Source: Vibrio tubiashii ATCC 19109 (GTDB taxonomy: Bacteria > Pseudomonadota > Gammaproteobacteria > Enterobacterales > Vibrionaceae). From it: a stretch of DNA of 64,000 bases. This document shows positions 27,117 through 35,713 of this stretch, in pieces (position 1 is the stretch's first letter; each line of letters starts with the position of its first letter). The stretch lies in assembly GCF_000772105.1 (NCBI RefSeq), contig NZ_CP009354.1, forward strand, positions 992,001-1,056,000. The letters run 5' to 3'. The notes beneath the pieces were generated by a model. That model was given only the letters and a program-made list of their open reading frames with translations, did not search any database and was not told the origin of the DNA. The position numbers and the translations under genes were made by a program.

Positions 27117-28391
27117 TTAGAAAGTGTAGTTCGCTTGTAGACCGATTAGCCATACATCACCTGAAACTTCGCCATTGAATGCGCCACCAATTGCAGCAGC
27201 TGTTTGGTCAGACGCATCGCGAGGTTCGTTAATCGGTGCATCTTTAGCGATGATGTATGTAAAGCCTGCATCAAACGTAAGAGCCTTAGTCGCTTGGTAA
27301 GTTGCACCTAAACTCAGCCATGTACGATCAGTTTCTGGAATGGTAGCAGTACGGTTTTTATCTGATACAGCTGACATATCGTAAGCAATGCCAGAACGTA
27401 GCGCTAGCTTCGAATCTAGCTGATAGGTGGTACCCAAAGCAAAGCGGTAGTTGTCTTCCCAGTTTTCAGATTTAATTAGGTCAGAGCTACCATCGTTAAA
27501 CTGAGCATTGAGTTCTTTAAAAGAGCTCCAGTCTGTCCAGTTAATACTTGCATGAATGGCAAGTTGCTCAGACAGTTGGTGAAAACTTGCAATCTCGGCA
27601 GTCGCAGGAAGAGCGATTGCTAGCTTACCCGGCTTGTGGTTTCCGAAAGTCAGACCCTTCGCGTAGCCTTCGAAGTCCATCATCACTTCTGATTTATAAG
27701 CAAAACCTAGGCGGTGAGCATCATTGATCTGCCAAGCCGTGCCGACTTGCCAACCCCAAGAGGTATCGTCACCTTCCATATATTTTAGTGTTGTACCTTT
27801 TGAAAGGTTTAGAGCATTCTTACTTGGAGCAGTTGCACCGAAGCTACCTTCACCCATAACATAGCGAACGCCACCACCCACACTCACGTCGTCATTCAGT
27901 TTGTAAGCTAGGTTTAGGTTCGCTTCCATTGTAGTAATGCTGGCTTCGTTACCAAAATGAGAGGCCGCGAAATCAGTGCCTAAATTGGTTTCCATACCGT
28001 AGTTAGTTCCTAAAGCGAAACCAACAGCCAGTTTGTCTGAGTAGCGATGAGAAATGTATAGGTTTGGAATGATTGCATCGTTAGCAAAATCGTTCGCCGA
28101 AGCTGAGGTACTTCCTAGTGCCTGATGAGATACTTGGCCATTAACATCGATGTTCGGGTTTACATAAATCGCACCAGTAGAGATTTGCGTACCTTCTAGG
28201 TAAGTCAGCATGGCAGGGTTGCGCCACTGTGCACTTGCGTTGTCTGCCATCGCAGCTTCACCAGCGTAAGCACGGCCTAGACCTGTTGCTGAGTATTCTG
28301 CTAGCTGAAAGCCTGCTGCGTTTACGCTTGAAGAGGTAGCCACTAGGCCACATGCAACAGCAAGTGATAGAAGAGTCTTATTCGTTTTCAT
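27117..28391 (-). CDS. fadL: FadL-family outer membrane fatty acid transporter (first copy)
   Basis: 424-residue beta-barrel. Signal peptide cleaved after SSVNA, then the FadL hatch signature AGFQLAEYSATGLGRAYAGEAAMADNAS and NPAM. The C-terminus ends in LQANYTF with terminal Phe. FadL moves long-chain fatty acids across the outer membrane by lateral diffusion. A second paralogue lies immediately upstream in the same orientation; V. cholerae also has such a pair. No good Shine-Dalgarno precedes the ATG; that region instead takes part in a 13 bp inverted repeat. Confidence 0.93.
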   Translation of the reverse strand: MKTNKTLLSLAVACGLVATSSSVNAAGFQLAEYSATGLGRAYAGEAAMADNASAQWRNPAMLTYLEGTQISTGAIYVNPNIDVNGQVSHQALGSTSASANDFANDAIIPNLYISHRYSDKLAVGFALGTNYGMETNLGTDFAASHFGNEASITTMEANLNLAYKLNDDVSVGGGVRYVMGEGSFGATAPSKNALNLSKGTTLKYMEGDDTSWGWQVGTAWQINDAHRLGFAYKSEVMMDFEGYAKGLTFGNHKPGKLAIALPATAEIASFHQLSEQLAIHASINWTDWSSFKELNAQFNDGSSDLIKSENWEDNYRFALGTTYQLDSKLALRSGIAYDMSAVSDKNRTATIPETDRTWLSLGATYQATKALTFDAGFTYIIAKDAPINEPRDASDQTAAAIGGAFNGEVSGDVWLIGLQANYTF

Positions 28392-28394
28392 TGT

Positions 28395-28567
28395 AATGTT
28401 CGCTGAACTGATTGTATTTGTGTCGAGCGATCATAGAGTTAGAGCTATTACTTTAAAAATTAAAAACACTGTACCGATGCTTTTTGGAGTTTTATATAGA
28501 TATTGTGGGTATTTATAGATATTAATACTGGATGTTAACTTAATGTTTTGATTTTTCAGCGAACATT
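28395..28567 (-). promoter_or_regulatory. Long-range inverted repeat in the fadL leader
   Basis: AATGTTCGCTGAA (28395-28407) and its exact complement TTCAGCGAACATT (28555-28567) flank 147 bp. On the mRNA the downstream arm lies 3-16 nt before the fadL AUG, where the ribosome binds, and the upstream arm starts about 10 nt after the predicted transcription start. Pairing would cover the initiation region. Alternatively each arm may be a protein site, because the downstream arm contains the palindrome GTTC-GCT-GAAC. Confidence 0.5.
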
Positions 28568-28583
28568 TGTAGCGCCAATACCG

Positions 28584-28589
28584 ATTATA
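28584..28589 (-). promoter_or_regulatory. Candidate -10 box for the first fadL
   Basis: A perfect TATAAT on the minus strand (plus-strand ATTATA at 28584-28589). The -35 region, 16-18 bp upstream, is T-rich but weak. The predicted start near 28577 gives a leader of about 185 nt, the only promoter-like element between the terminator at 28673 and the gene. Confidence 0.45.
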
Positions 28590-28672
28590 GAGTACGCGTG
28601 TAAGCTAAAACTTGGGGAATAGCAAAGCCAAACGAATTGAAGAAACGCAGATTTAAAGTGATGTACCAAAAG

Positions 28673-28698
28673 AAAAAGGCCAGCGAATGCTGACCTTT
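28673..28698 (-). terminator. Terminator after the second fadL
   Basis: On the minus strand AAAGGTCAGC and GCTGGCCTTT pair around ATTC with one G-U pair, followed by TTTTTC. It lies 23 bp after the stop of the gene at 28721-30037 and separates the two fadL genes transcriptionally. Confidence 0.85.
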
Positions 28699-28720
28699 GG
28701 GTTTGTATTGTAAGCTTAGC

Positions 28721-30037
28721 TTAGAATTTGTGCGTGTATTGAACACCAAATAGCATCGCTGTTGCTTTGGTTGTAGTATCGAGCTTAACAGTGCTAATCG
28801 TATCATTAACTTGCTTGTCTTTACCTACTAGGTAAGTGAAGCCTAAGTCAAGTGCTTGGTCTTTGTTGATGTGGTATGTTGCACCCGCAGAGAACCATTG
28901 ACGATCTGAATCAGGTACAGATACCGAAGTTAGCTCATCTTGTACGCCTTCATCAAACATGTAGCCTACGCGCGCTTCCCAGTTTTCATTGACGTAGTAA
29001 GTACCACCGATTGAGTAGTGGAAAGTGTCTTTCCATTTGTACTCTTTGATCTCAGTACCATTAGTTGTTGCTAGGCGGTCAAATGCACTCCAACCGATCC
29101 ACTGCACGCTGTAGTGTACTGCAAATTTAGTATCTTCAATGCGGTGGTAACCAGAGAACTCAAACATATCAGGCAGTGGGATCTTTAGATCACCAATATT
29201 TGACTGGGTATTGTAAGTCACAGTACCACTTACTTCTTTTTCTGGGCTGTAGTGGTAGCTTAAACCGAAACGGTTATTTTCATCCAATTCAAACACAGTG
29301 CCTAGGTTGAAGCCAACTGCCCAACCTGATGCATCAATATCCATTAGTTGTTGAGTACTTGTAGTTCCTGTCGGTGTTGTACCCGCGAGCACATTCATTT
29401 CTGACTGGCGCTTCAGCTCACCTTCACCATAGATGATATCAAGGCCGCCACCTACACTCCATTGCTCGTTGATACGATACGAACCAAGTAAGGCAATGTT
29501 TGTAGTGGTTACGTTAGTAACACCACCAAATCCGTCCGCACCAGGCACCACAACTGGTTCTGCGCCACCTGTGATAACAGTGCCAGTGCCTTTGCCCCAG
29601 TTACTATCAAACTCGTTGGTAGTACCAAAGTTAGAGTAAATACCTAGGCCAACAGCAAACTGCTCATTTACTGGATGAACAATGTATAGGTTTGGAACAA
29701 CAGATGTTGCGTCATTTGTTGTGTTGTCTAGTGAAGTTGGAGTACTACCTGGTAGTGGTGAAGTGTAAGTAGCGTCTTTGATCTCAACTTTTGAGTCAAT
29801 AACGTTAAAACCAACAGAAATTTCAGTACGGTCAAATAGCGACATTGCTGCAGCGTTACGTGACATAACTGAAGCGTTATCTGCGATAACAGCATCACCT
29901 GCAAATGCACGGCCTAGGCCTGTTGCAGATTGAGAGTTAAGTTGGAAACCGGCAGCGAGAGCTTGCTGCGAAGCTAAAGTAGTAGTTGCGATTGTCACTG
30001 CTAATAGTGATTTTTTAAACAGACGCGTCTTGTTCAT
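28721..30037 (-). CDS. FadL-family outer membrane fatty acid transporter (second copy)
   Basis: 438-residue FadL paralogue. Signal peptide ends QQALA, then AGFQLNSQSATGLGRAFAGDAVIADNAS and the NAAAMSLF segment. The barrel ends VQYTHKF. The two paralogues share the hatch domain but diverge in the loops (this one has a Thr/Gly-rich insertion near residue 145-175), suggesting different lipid or hydrophobic substrates. AAGGAAAAAG precedes the ATG. It has its own promoter region with a FadR-like half match and its own terminator. Confidence 0.92.
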   Translation of the reverse strand: MNKTRLFKKSLLAVTIATTTLASQQALAAGFQLNSQSATGLGRAFAGDAVIADNASVMSRNAAAMSLFDRTEISVGFNVIDSKVEIKDATYTSPLPGSTPTSLDNTTNDATSVVPNLYIVHPVNEQFAVGLGIYSNFGTTNEFDSNWGKGTGTVITGGAEPVVVPGADGFGGVTNVTTTNIALLGSYRINEQWSVGGGLDIIYGEGELKRQSEMNVLAGTTPTGTTSTQQLMDIDASGWAVGFNLGTVFELDENNRFGLSYHYSPEKEVSGTVTYNTQSNIGDLKIPLPDMFEFSGYHRIEDTKFAVHYSVQWIGWSAFDRLATTNGTEIKEYKWKDTFHYSIGGTYYVNENWEARVGYMFDEGVQDELTSVSVPDSDRQWFSAGATYHINKDQALDLGFTYLVGKDKQVNDTISTVKLDTTTKATAMLFGVQYTHKF

Positions 30038-30118
30038 TTTTGCTTTTTCCTTTTTGTTCGTCTCTAAGTGGACGATAAAATTTGAGCAAAAGCTCAGTGG
30101 TGGCTGATACTAGACTCA

Positions 30119-30145
30119 AGTATAAGATATAGAAATCCGACCATT
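30119..30145 (-). promoter_or_regulatory. Promoter of second fadL with FadR-like site
   Basis: On the minus strand TATACT (30119-30124) is a good -10. AATGGTCGGATTT (30133-30145) just upstream keeps the FadR core TGGTCnGA but loses the final CC. FadR binding here is plausible because E. coli fadL is FadR-repressed; the match is imperfect. Confidence 0.35.
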
Positions 30146-30241
30146 GCCGATCAGGGTGATAAAATTATGGAAATGATGGTTATCTGGCAGGAAAATGCTG
30201 CAAAAAACGTCTTTTTAGAGTCTTGACTCTAATTTTATGCT

Positions 30242-30274
30242 AAAAAAATGGCTCAAACAGATTGCTCAAGCCAT
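30242..30274 (-). terminator. Terminator of the sigma/anti-sigma operon
   Basis: On the minus strand ATGGCT and AGCCAT (30248-30253 and 30269-30274) pair, followed by a run of seven T. It lies 30 bp after the DUF3379 gene stop, so that operon is separate from fadL. Confidence 0.75.
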
Positions 30275-30303
30275 GACGTGGGTCACAAATTGTTGCGATT
30301 TTG

Positions 30304-31032
30304 TTAAATCATCGGTTTGATGATTTTAGATATGCTTTCAGCGATCTTAGCCACATCTTCACCTTCGTCACCGACGATGATCATGCTGGTATCTCCCATT
30401 GGTTCCACAACCCCAGCCATACCGTCTTCATTAAAGTCGACCGTTTGGTTAGATGGAATCCCGGTTAAGAACAATGTGACTTTGCCTTTTTCCCCTCTGA
30501 ATACCATATGTAGCGCATTGGATTTACCGAAGCCGCAGTGGTTTAAGTAATACACATGGTACGGAAAGGTTTCAGATAGTTGGTGGTCAAAAGGCATCAT
30601 CTTGGCGTTGATTTGTGATGATTTGACCTGCTCATCAAGATTTTGGATAAATGGCTTCTCATCAACGACATGCTGAAGCGCCGTCGTTGCTAAGCTCGCT
30701 TGCGCTGGAGAGACAACCAGATTACTCCAATTTAGCTGGCCAACCAGCAAACCTGCCACAAAGGCTACCGAAGCTGCCATTGCCATCGCCTTGCGAGCAA
30801 AGTTTGGTCGCACAACGTTATCTCTGGTGACAGACGTCTGATTAAACAAAATCTTATCAGCCAGATCTTCAGGTACGTCGACTGCCATAGCTTTTGCAAT
30901 CTGTTTGTCGAGATCGAGGACTTCATCAGCGAACTGTGCGTTTTGCTCACTTTCTTTTATTGCCGCACATATCTCACTATCTCTGTGTTTAGGATCGGAC
31001 ATGATGCGTCGGCGAAATTCTAATTCATCCAT
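30304..31032 (-). CDS. DUF3379 protein, probable anti-sigma factor
   Basis: 242-residue protein with a cytoplasmic N-terminal domain (about 1-78), one membrane helix (about 80-100, AMAMAASVAFVAGLLVGQLNW) and a periplasmic C-terminal domain. Matches the DUF3379 family, which accompanies ECF sigma factors in Vibrio and relatives. No zinc-binding HxxxCxxC motif is visible, so it is not a ZAS-type anti-sigma. Its start overlaps the sigma gene stop by 8 bp, a strong sign of a stoichiometric pair. The anti-sigma role is inferred from this arrangement and topology. Confidence 0.82.
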   Translation of the reverse strand: MDELEFRRRIMSDPKHRDSEICAAIKESEQNAQFADEVLDLDKQIAKAMAVDVPEDLADKILFNQTSVTRDNVVRPNFARKAMAMAASVAFVAGLLVGQLNWSNLVVSPAQASLATTALQHVVDEKPFIQNLDEQVKSSQINAKMMPFDHQLSETFPYHVYYLNHCGFGKSNALHMVFRGEKGKVTLFLTGIPSNQTVDFNEDGMAGVVEPMGDTSMIIVGDEGEDVAKIAESISKIIKPMI

Positions 31033-31588
31033 TTTGCTGCCCCCTATGTGTATTCTCTGAATCTAACATCTCTTTTAACTGGTTCCTCGCCCTAAACAGC
31101 CGAGTCATTACCGTATTCTTATTAAGACCGAGTATCTCGCCGATTTCTTCACCGCTGAATCCCCCCACAACTTGGAGGAACAGTGGCTCGCGATAATCCT
31201 CCTCAAGCTTCATTATCTGAGCTTGAACCCATTGAGTTTGATGGTGAGGATCGTCTGAAACCTTAGCATCGTTGCCATGGTCGTCGATATCTACCAGATC
31301 AAATTGTTTGCGCTCAAAACGGCGCGCATTTTCTCGTCTTAATATGGTGATAAGCCAAGATTTAGCCGCTTTTTCGTCTTGCAAGCTATCTAGAGATTTC
31401 CATGCACGCAGGCAAGTTTCTTGTACTAGGTCTTCTGCGATGGTTGGATCTTTACACAACCAATAGGCGTACCTGTATAAGTCTCTGTGATAGGCCCTGA
31501 CGAGCGCTTCGTATTTTCTTTGTCTGTCCATATCCGAGTTGACCGGATCATTGGACTTTTTCTTTCCAAAAAAGTTGATGATTGACAC
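31025..31588 (-). CDS. ECF-type RNA polymerase sigma factor
   Basis: 187-residue sigma-70 family factor. Region 2 (ALVRAYHRDLYRYAYWL, then IAEDLVQETCLRAWKSL) and region 4 (LEEDYREPLFLQVVGGFSGEEIGEILGLNKNTVMTRLFRARNQL) are complete; there is no region 3, as in ECF factors. The start is GTG at 31586-31588 with a perfect GGGAGG 5 nt upstream; the ATG at 31531 is less likely. It is cotranscribed with the membrane protein at 30304. The inducing signal is unknown; the neighbours suggest envelope or lipid state, but that is only context. Confidence 0.9.
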   Translation of the reverse strand: MSIINFFGKKKSNDPVNSDMDRQRKYEALVRAYHRDLYRYAYWLCKDPTIAEDLVQETCLRAWKSLDSLQDEKAAKSWLITILRRENARRFERKQFDLVDIDDHGNDAKVSDDPHHQTQWVQAQIMKLEEDYREPLFLQVVGGFSGEEIGEILGLNKNTVMTRLFRARNQLKEMLDSENTHRGQQNG

Positions 31589-31821
31589 AGGAGCCTCCCT
31601 CGTTGCTCTGTGATTTTATTGTTGTTGTCACTGCGACTAGCAGGGCAGTGGTACATATTCATTACTTAGCAAGCTAAAGTTATTGCTTGATTAGACGCCG
31701 CAATAAAAGCGCAGTAATTGATGTTGTGAATAGGTGAAGTGAAATATAACAGCATCTGTTAGCTAGTTTTCCACTTAAAATTGATCTATTTCAAAATCTG
31801 GCACACTCGAAAGGTTATAGT

Positions 31822-31987
31822 AACACCTGTCATCTAGTCGGTGTTTACACTGACAAGTTGAGCAAGATGACACTTCCTTTTGAAGGCTGACTTTACTTTC
31901 TCCTAATCAGGAAACTGATTATTTCAATTGGCGTAAGTTAATTGCTTTATATATTCCAACCACACAGTCTTGTGTGGTTTTTTTTTG
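31822..31987 (+). ncRNA. Candidate structured small RNA upstream of fadIJ
   Basis: About 165 nt with no ORF but four ordered structures. TGTCATCT (31828-31835) pairs with AGATGACA (31865-31872) and encloses GTCGGTGT/ACACTGAC (31837-31854). CTTC/GAAG (31873-31885) follows, then TAATCAG-GAAA-CTGATTA (31904-31921), and a strong terminator hairpin with nine or more T (31958-31987). TATAGT at 31816-31821 could be its -10, with no clear -35. No plus-strand gene lies upstream, so the terminator implies an independent transcript. I do not recognise it as a named Vibrio sRNA. Alternatively it is an attenuated long leader of fadI. Confidence 0.55.
31958..31987 (+). terminator. Strong orphan terminator
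   Basis: AACCACACA (31958-31966) and TGTGTGGTT (31971-31979) with a GTCT loop and a T-run to 31986. The plus-strand orientation has no gene before it, which supports an sRNA. Confidence 0.88.
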
Positions 31988-32113
31988 CCAGCAATCTCTA
32001 CGACAACCATTCTACCTATAAGTTACACCTATTTTATCAAGTTATCTCTTAGTCCAGTGTTATTTATCGCCATTGGCTGATAAGCAGCGTAATCTGTCGT
32101 AAGTCACGTTTAT

Positions 32114-32129
32114 TCAAACGACCGTTTGA
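32114..32129. promoter_or_regulatory. PsrA-type palindromic operator of fadIJ
   Basis: TCAAACG-AC-CGTTTGA is a perfect 16 bp palindrome containing CAAAC-N4-GTTTG, the published PsrA consensus shape for fatty-acid-responsive TetR regulators. It overlaps the -35 box at 32126-32131, so binding should repress. Which TetR protein binds is inference. Confidence 0.6.
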
Positions 32130-32153
32130 TTGAATTAACATTCTCGTTACAAT
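32126..32153 (+). promoter_or_regulatory. fadIJ promoter
   Basis: TTGATT (32126-32131) and TACAAT (32148-32153) with a 16 bp spacer. The start is expected near 32160, inside the FadR site, giving a leader of about 30 nt. Confidence 0.6.
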
Positions 32154-32154
32154 G

Positions 32155-32171
32155 ATTCTGGTCAGACCTCT
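32155..32171. promoter_or_regulatory. FadR operator of fadIJ
   Basis: ATTCTGGTCAGACCTCT contains the intact FadR core TGGTnnGACC. It covers the predicted transcription start, the classical position for FadR repression of fad genes, to be relieved by long-chain acyl-CoA. Confidence 0.75.
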
Positions 32172-32189
32172 ATTTATTAAGGAGCAACA

Positions 32190-33497
32190 ATGGGCAAGCA
32201 GGAAGTGAAAACTCGCTCAGGAGAACGTGTAGCGATTGTCGCAGGATTGCGAACACCGTTTGCACGTCAAAGTACAGAATTTAGTCAAGTCCCGGCGGTA
32301 GACCTCGGAAAAATGGTCGTGAGTGATATGCTTGCTCGCACTGAAATCGATCCAAAACTCATTGAGCAGGTTGTGTTTGGTCAGGTTGTACAAATGCCTG
32401 AAGCACCAAACATTGCACGTGAGATCGTGCTTGGAACGGGGATGGACATTAATACCGATGCCTACAGCGTGACTCGTGCTTGTGCGACGAGCTTCCAATC
32501 AGCCGTAAACGTTGCCGAAAGCATTATGGCGGGAACCATTGATGTGGGTATTGCTGGTGGCGCGGACTCCTCTTCTGTTCTGCCAATTGGTGTTTCGAAG
32601 AAACTAGCGGCAAACCTGCTAGCTCTGAGTAAAACCAAGACGCTCAGTCAAAAGCTTAATATTCTTAAAACTCTGTCATTGAAAGATTTGATGCCAGTAC
32701 CGCCTGCAGTCGCTGAGTATTCTACTGGCTTATCAATGGGTCAAACGGCGGAGCAAATGGCGAAATCGCATGGCATTACTCGTCAGGCACAAGATGAACT
32801 TGCTCACCGTTCTCATACGCTTGCAGCTCAAGCTTGGAATGATGGCAAGATAGAAGGGGAAGTGATGACGGCATTCCCTGAACCTTATAAGAAGTGGATC
32901 GCTAAAGATAACAATATTCGTGAAGATTCGACGATTGAGGGTTACGCAAAACTTCGTCCTGCATTTGACCGCCAGTACGGCAGTGTAACCGCGGCCAACA
33001 GTACGCCTCTTACCGATGGTGCTGCGGCAATCATGTTGATGCGCGAAGGCAAAGCGAAGGAGCTAGGATTAGATATCATGGGTTACATCCGCTCTTATGC
33101 TTTCTCTGCAATTGGTGTAGAGAAGGACATGCTTATGGGGCCTTCTTACGCAACGCCGATGGCGCTCGAACGCGCGGGTATCGAGCTCTCAGATCTGACG
33201 TTAATCGATATGCATGAAGCCTTTGCTGCGCAGGCGCTTTCAAACGTTAAGATGTTCGCAAGCGATAAATTTGCCCAAGAGAAGCTGGGTCGCTCCAAAG
33301 CGATTGGCGAAATTGATATGGATAAATTCAATGTGTTAGGTGGCTCGATTGCGTACGGTCACCCATTCGCTGCGACAGGCGCGCGCATGATCACTCAAAC
33401 GTTGCGTGAACTGCAACGAAGAGGTGGTGGTTTAGCATTGAATACAGCCTGTGCCGCAGGCGGTTTAGGCGCAGCTATGGTACTGGAGGTAGAGTAA
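32190..33497 (+). CDS. fadI: 3-ketoacyl-CoA thiolase FadI
   Basis: 435-residue thiolase that cleaves 3-ketoacyl-CoA to acetyl-CoA and a shortened acyl-CoA. Nucleophile C98 in [12 protein letters not shown]; catalytic His in the [10 protein letters not shown] block; C-terminal Cys in [13 protein letters not shown]. The length (435, not about 387) and order thiolase-then-hydratase mark it as FadI rather than FadA. AAGGAG precedes the ATG. Its last base overlaps the fadJ ATG (TAATG). Controlled by the PsrA-like and FadR sites upstream. Confidence 0.96.
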   Translation: MGKQEVKTRSGERVAIVAGLRTPFARQSTEFSQVPAVDLGKMVVSDMLARTEIDPKLIEQVVFGQVVQMPEAPNIAREIVLGTGMDINTDAYSVTRACATSFQSAVNVAESIMAGTIDVGIAGGADSSSVLPIGVSKKLAANLLALSKTKTLSQKLNILKTLSLKDLMPVPPAVAEYSTGLSMGQTAEQMAKSHGITRQAQDELAHRSHTLAAQAWNDGKIEGEVMTAFPEPYKKWIAKDNNIREDSTIEGYAKLRPAFDRQYGSVTAANSTPLTDGAAAIMLMREGKAKELGLDIMGYIRSYAFSAIGVEKDMLMGPSYATPMALERAGIELSDLTLIDMHEAFAAQALSNVKMFASDKFAQEKLGRSKAIGEIDMDKFNVLGGSIAYGHPFAATGARMITQTLRELQRRGGGLALNTACAAGGLGAAMVLEVE

Positions 33498-35620
33498 TGA
33501 GCGACAAAACTGCATTTAACTTATCCATTGATGATCAAGATATCGCTTGGCTCTCTATTGATGTTCCTGGCGAGAAGATGAATACCCTTCAAGCCGCTTT
33601 TGCTGAAGAAATGGAAGCGATCTTCGCTCAACTTGCGGAGAAAGGTGCGGCAATTAAAGGTTTGGTGGTTCATTCATTGAAACCAGATAACTTCATTGCG
33701 GGTGCCGACGTACGTATGCTTGATGCTTGTACTAGTGCTAAGGAAGCGCAAGCATTGGCAGAAAAAGGTCAGCAAATGTTCCAGCAGCTTTCAGATTTGC
33801 CTTATCCGGTGGTGGCTGCTATTCACGGTCCTTGTTTAGGAGGTGGACTAGAGCTCGCATTGGCTTGTGATTACCGTGTGTGTAGTGATTCAGAAAAAAC
33901 CCGTTTAGGTTTGCCAGAAGTACAGCTCGGCCTATTGCCTGGCTCGGGCGGTACTCAGCGACTGCCTCGTTTGATTGGTTTGTTGCCATCATTAGATATG
34001 ATTCTTACTGGCAAACAGCTTCGAGCAAAGAAAGCGAAAAAACTGGGTGTGGCAGATGCGGTCGTTCCTCACACGGTTCTGCTTGATGTTGCGAAAAGCT
34101 TTGTCGAAAAACATGCGGGTAAGAAAAAAGCGAAACGTAAGGTCTCAACCAAAGAGAAGCTAATCTCAAATACTGGCTTAGGCCGCAAAGTGATTTTTGA
34201 GCAAGCCGCTAAAAAGACAAATGATAAAACTCGTGGAAACTACCCAGCAGCTGACGCTATTTTGCAAGTGATTCGCTTTGGTCTCGAAAAGGGCTTTGAA
34301 AAAGGTCAGAAGAAAGAAGCTGAGCGTTTTGGTGAGCTAGTGATGACCTCTGAGTCAAAAGCGCTACGTTCGATCTTCTTTGCAACCACAGAGATGAAAA
34401 AAGAGCACGGCGGTGATGCTCAACCTAAACCTATTGCAAGAGCAGCGGTTCTAGGCGGTGGCCTTATGGGCGCAGGGATTAGTCATGTCAGTGTGGCTAA
34501 AGCAAAAGTGCCTGTTCGAATCAAAGATGTGTCTAATGACGGTGTACTTAACGCGCTCAAATACAATTACAAACTGTTTGAGAAGCAAAGAAAACGTCAC
34601 ATCCTCTCTAAAGCGCAACTGCAAAGTAAAATGTTGCAGCTTTCTGGTGGGACAGATTTTACTCGCTTTAACCACACCGATATTGTTATTGAAGCGGTAT
34701 TCGAAGATCTCAACCTTAAGCAACAAATGGTGGCAGATATCGAGAGTAACGCCAAAGATAGCACCATTTTCGCGACTAATACTTCGTCTTTGCCAATTCA
34801 TCAGATTGCTGAGAAAGCGGAGCGCCCGGAAAACGTCGTCGGTCTACACTATTTCAGTCCGGTAGAGAAAATGCCATTAGTAGAGGTCATTCCTCATCAA
34901 GGCACTTCGGATGAAACGATTTCAACGGTAGTGGAATTTGCGCGCAAGCAAGGCAAAACGCCGATTGTGGTTAAAGATTGTGCGGGTTTCTACGTAAACA
35001 GAATCTTAGCGCCCTACATGAATGAAGCGGCGCAAGTTCTGTTGACTGGAGAGCCAATCGAGCAGCTTGATACTGCGCTGCTTAACTTTGGTTTCCCTGT
35101 TGGGCCAATCACTCTACTGGATGAAGTAGGCGTTGATATTGGAGCCAAAATTATGCCTATTTTAGTCGCTGAGCTCGGTGAACGTTTCCAAGGGCCAGAT
35201 GTGTTTGACAAACTGCTCAATGATGACCGTAAAGGACGTAAGAGCGGTAAAGGTTTCTATACCTACAAAGGCAAAAAGAAAGAAGTCGACAAGTCAGTAT
35301 ATAAGTTACTGAGCTTGAGCCCAGAATCTAAGCTTGCTGAGAAAGACATCGCTATGCGTTGTGTACTACCAATGCTCAATGAAGCGGTTCGCTGTTTAGA
35401 CGAAGGCATCATTCGCAGCCCAAGAGACGGTGATATTGGTGCTATTTTCGGTATCGGTTTCCCTCCATTCCTAGGAGGTCCATTCCGTTATATGGATCAA
35501 ATTGGAATCGAAAAATTGGTGGAAATCATGAACGAGCATGCGCAGAAATATGGCGATCGATTCGCTCCATGTGATGGTTTACTCACGCGAGCAGGCATTG
35601 GCGCTAAGTTCTACGGCTAA
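33497..35620 (+). CDS. fadJ: Fatty acid oxidation complex alpha subunit FadJ
   Basis: 707-residue multifunctional enzyme. The N-terminal enoyl-CoA hydratase domain has the oxyanion region [18 protein letters not shown] and the acidic residues in [18 protein letters not shown]. The C-terminal L-3-hydroxyacyl-CoA dehydrogenase has the NAD fold [13 protein letters not shown] (about 317-329) and the [16 protein letters not shown] signature. It makes the FadIJ complex with the upstream gene. A Lys-rich stretch (residues about 205-225) links the domains. A strong terminator follows. Confidence 0.96.
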   Translation: MSDKTAFNLSIDDQDIAWLSIDVPGEKMNTLQAAFAEEMEAIFAQLAEKGAAIKGLVVHSLKPDNFIAGADVRMLDACTSAKEAQALAEKGQQMFQQLSDLPYPVVAAIHGPCLGGGLELALACDYRVCSDSEKTRLGLPEVQLGLLPGSGGTQRLPRLIGLLPSLDMILTGKQLRAKKAKKLGVADAVVPHTVLLDVAKSFVEKHAGKKKAKRKVSTKEKLISNTGLGRKVIFEQAAKKTNDKTRGNYPAADAILQVIRFGLEKGFEKGQKKEAERFGELVMTSESKALRSIFFATTEMKKEHGGDAQPKPIARAAVLGGGLMGAGISHVSVAKAKVPVRIKDVSNDGVLNALKYNYKLFEKQRKRHILSKAQLQSKMLQLSGGTDFTRFNHTDIVIEAVFEDLNLKQQMVADIESNAKDSTIFATNTSSLPIHQIAEKAERPENVVGLHYFSPVEKMPLVEVIPHQGTSDETISTVVEFARKQGKTPIVVKDCAGFYVNRILAPYMNEAAQVLLTGEPIEQLDTALLNFGFPVGPITLLDEVGVDIGAKIMPILVAELGERFQGPDVFDKLLNDDRKGRKSGKGFYTYKGKKKEVDKSVYKLLSLSPESKLAEKDIAMRCVLPMLNEAVRCLDEGIIRSPRDGDIGAIFGIGFPPFLGGPFRYMDQIGIEKLVEIMNEHAQKYGDRFAPCDGLLTRAGIGAKFYG

Positions 35621-35635
35621 AACCAAAGCTCTACT

Positions 35636-35663
35636 AAGGCGAACCAATGGGTTCGCCTTTTTC
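35636..35663 (+). terminator. Terminator of fadIJ
   Basis: AAGGCGAACC (35636-35645) and GGTTCGCCTT (35650-35659) around AATG, followed by TTTT. Confidence 0.88.
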
Positions 35664-35713
35664 GTTTATGGGCGTTATTATCAAGAAAAACAAGAAACTA
35701 AAAAGGAAGTCTC

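Noticed and set aside
30272..30287. CRP-like CATGA-N6-TCACA upstream of the second fadL
   Set aside because: Only one half-site is good, it overlaps the terminator of the neighbouring operon and lies about 150 bp from the -10.
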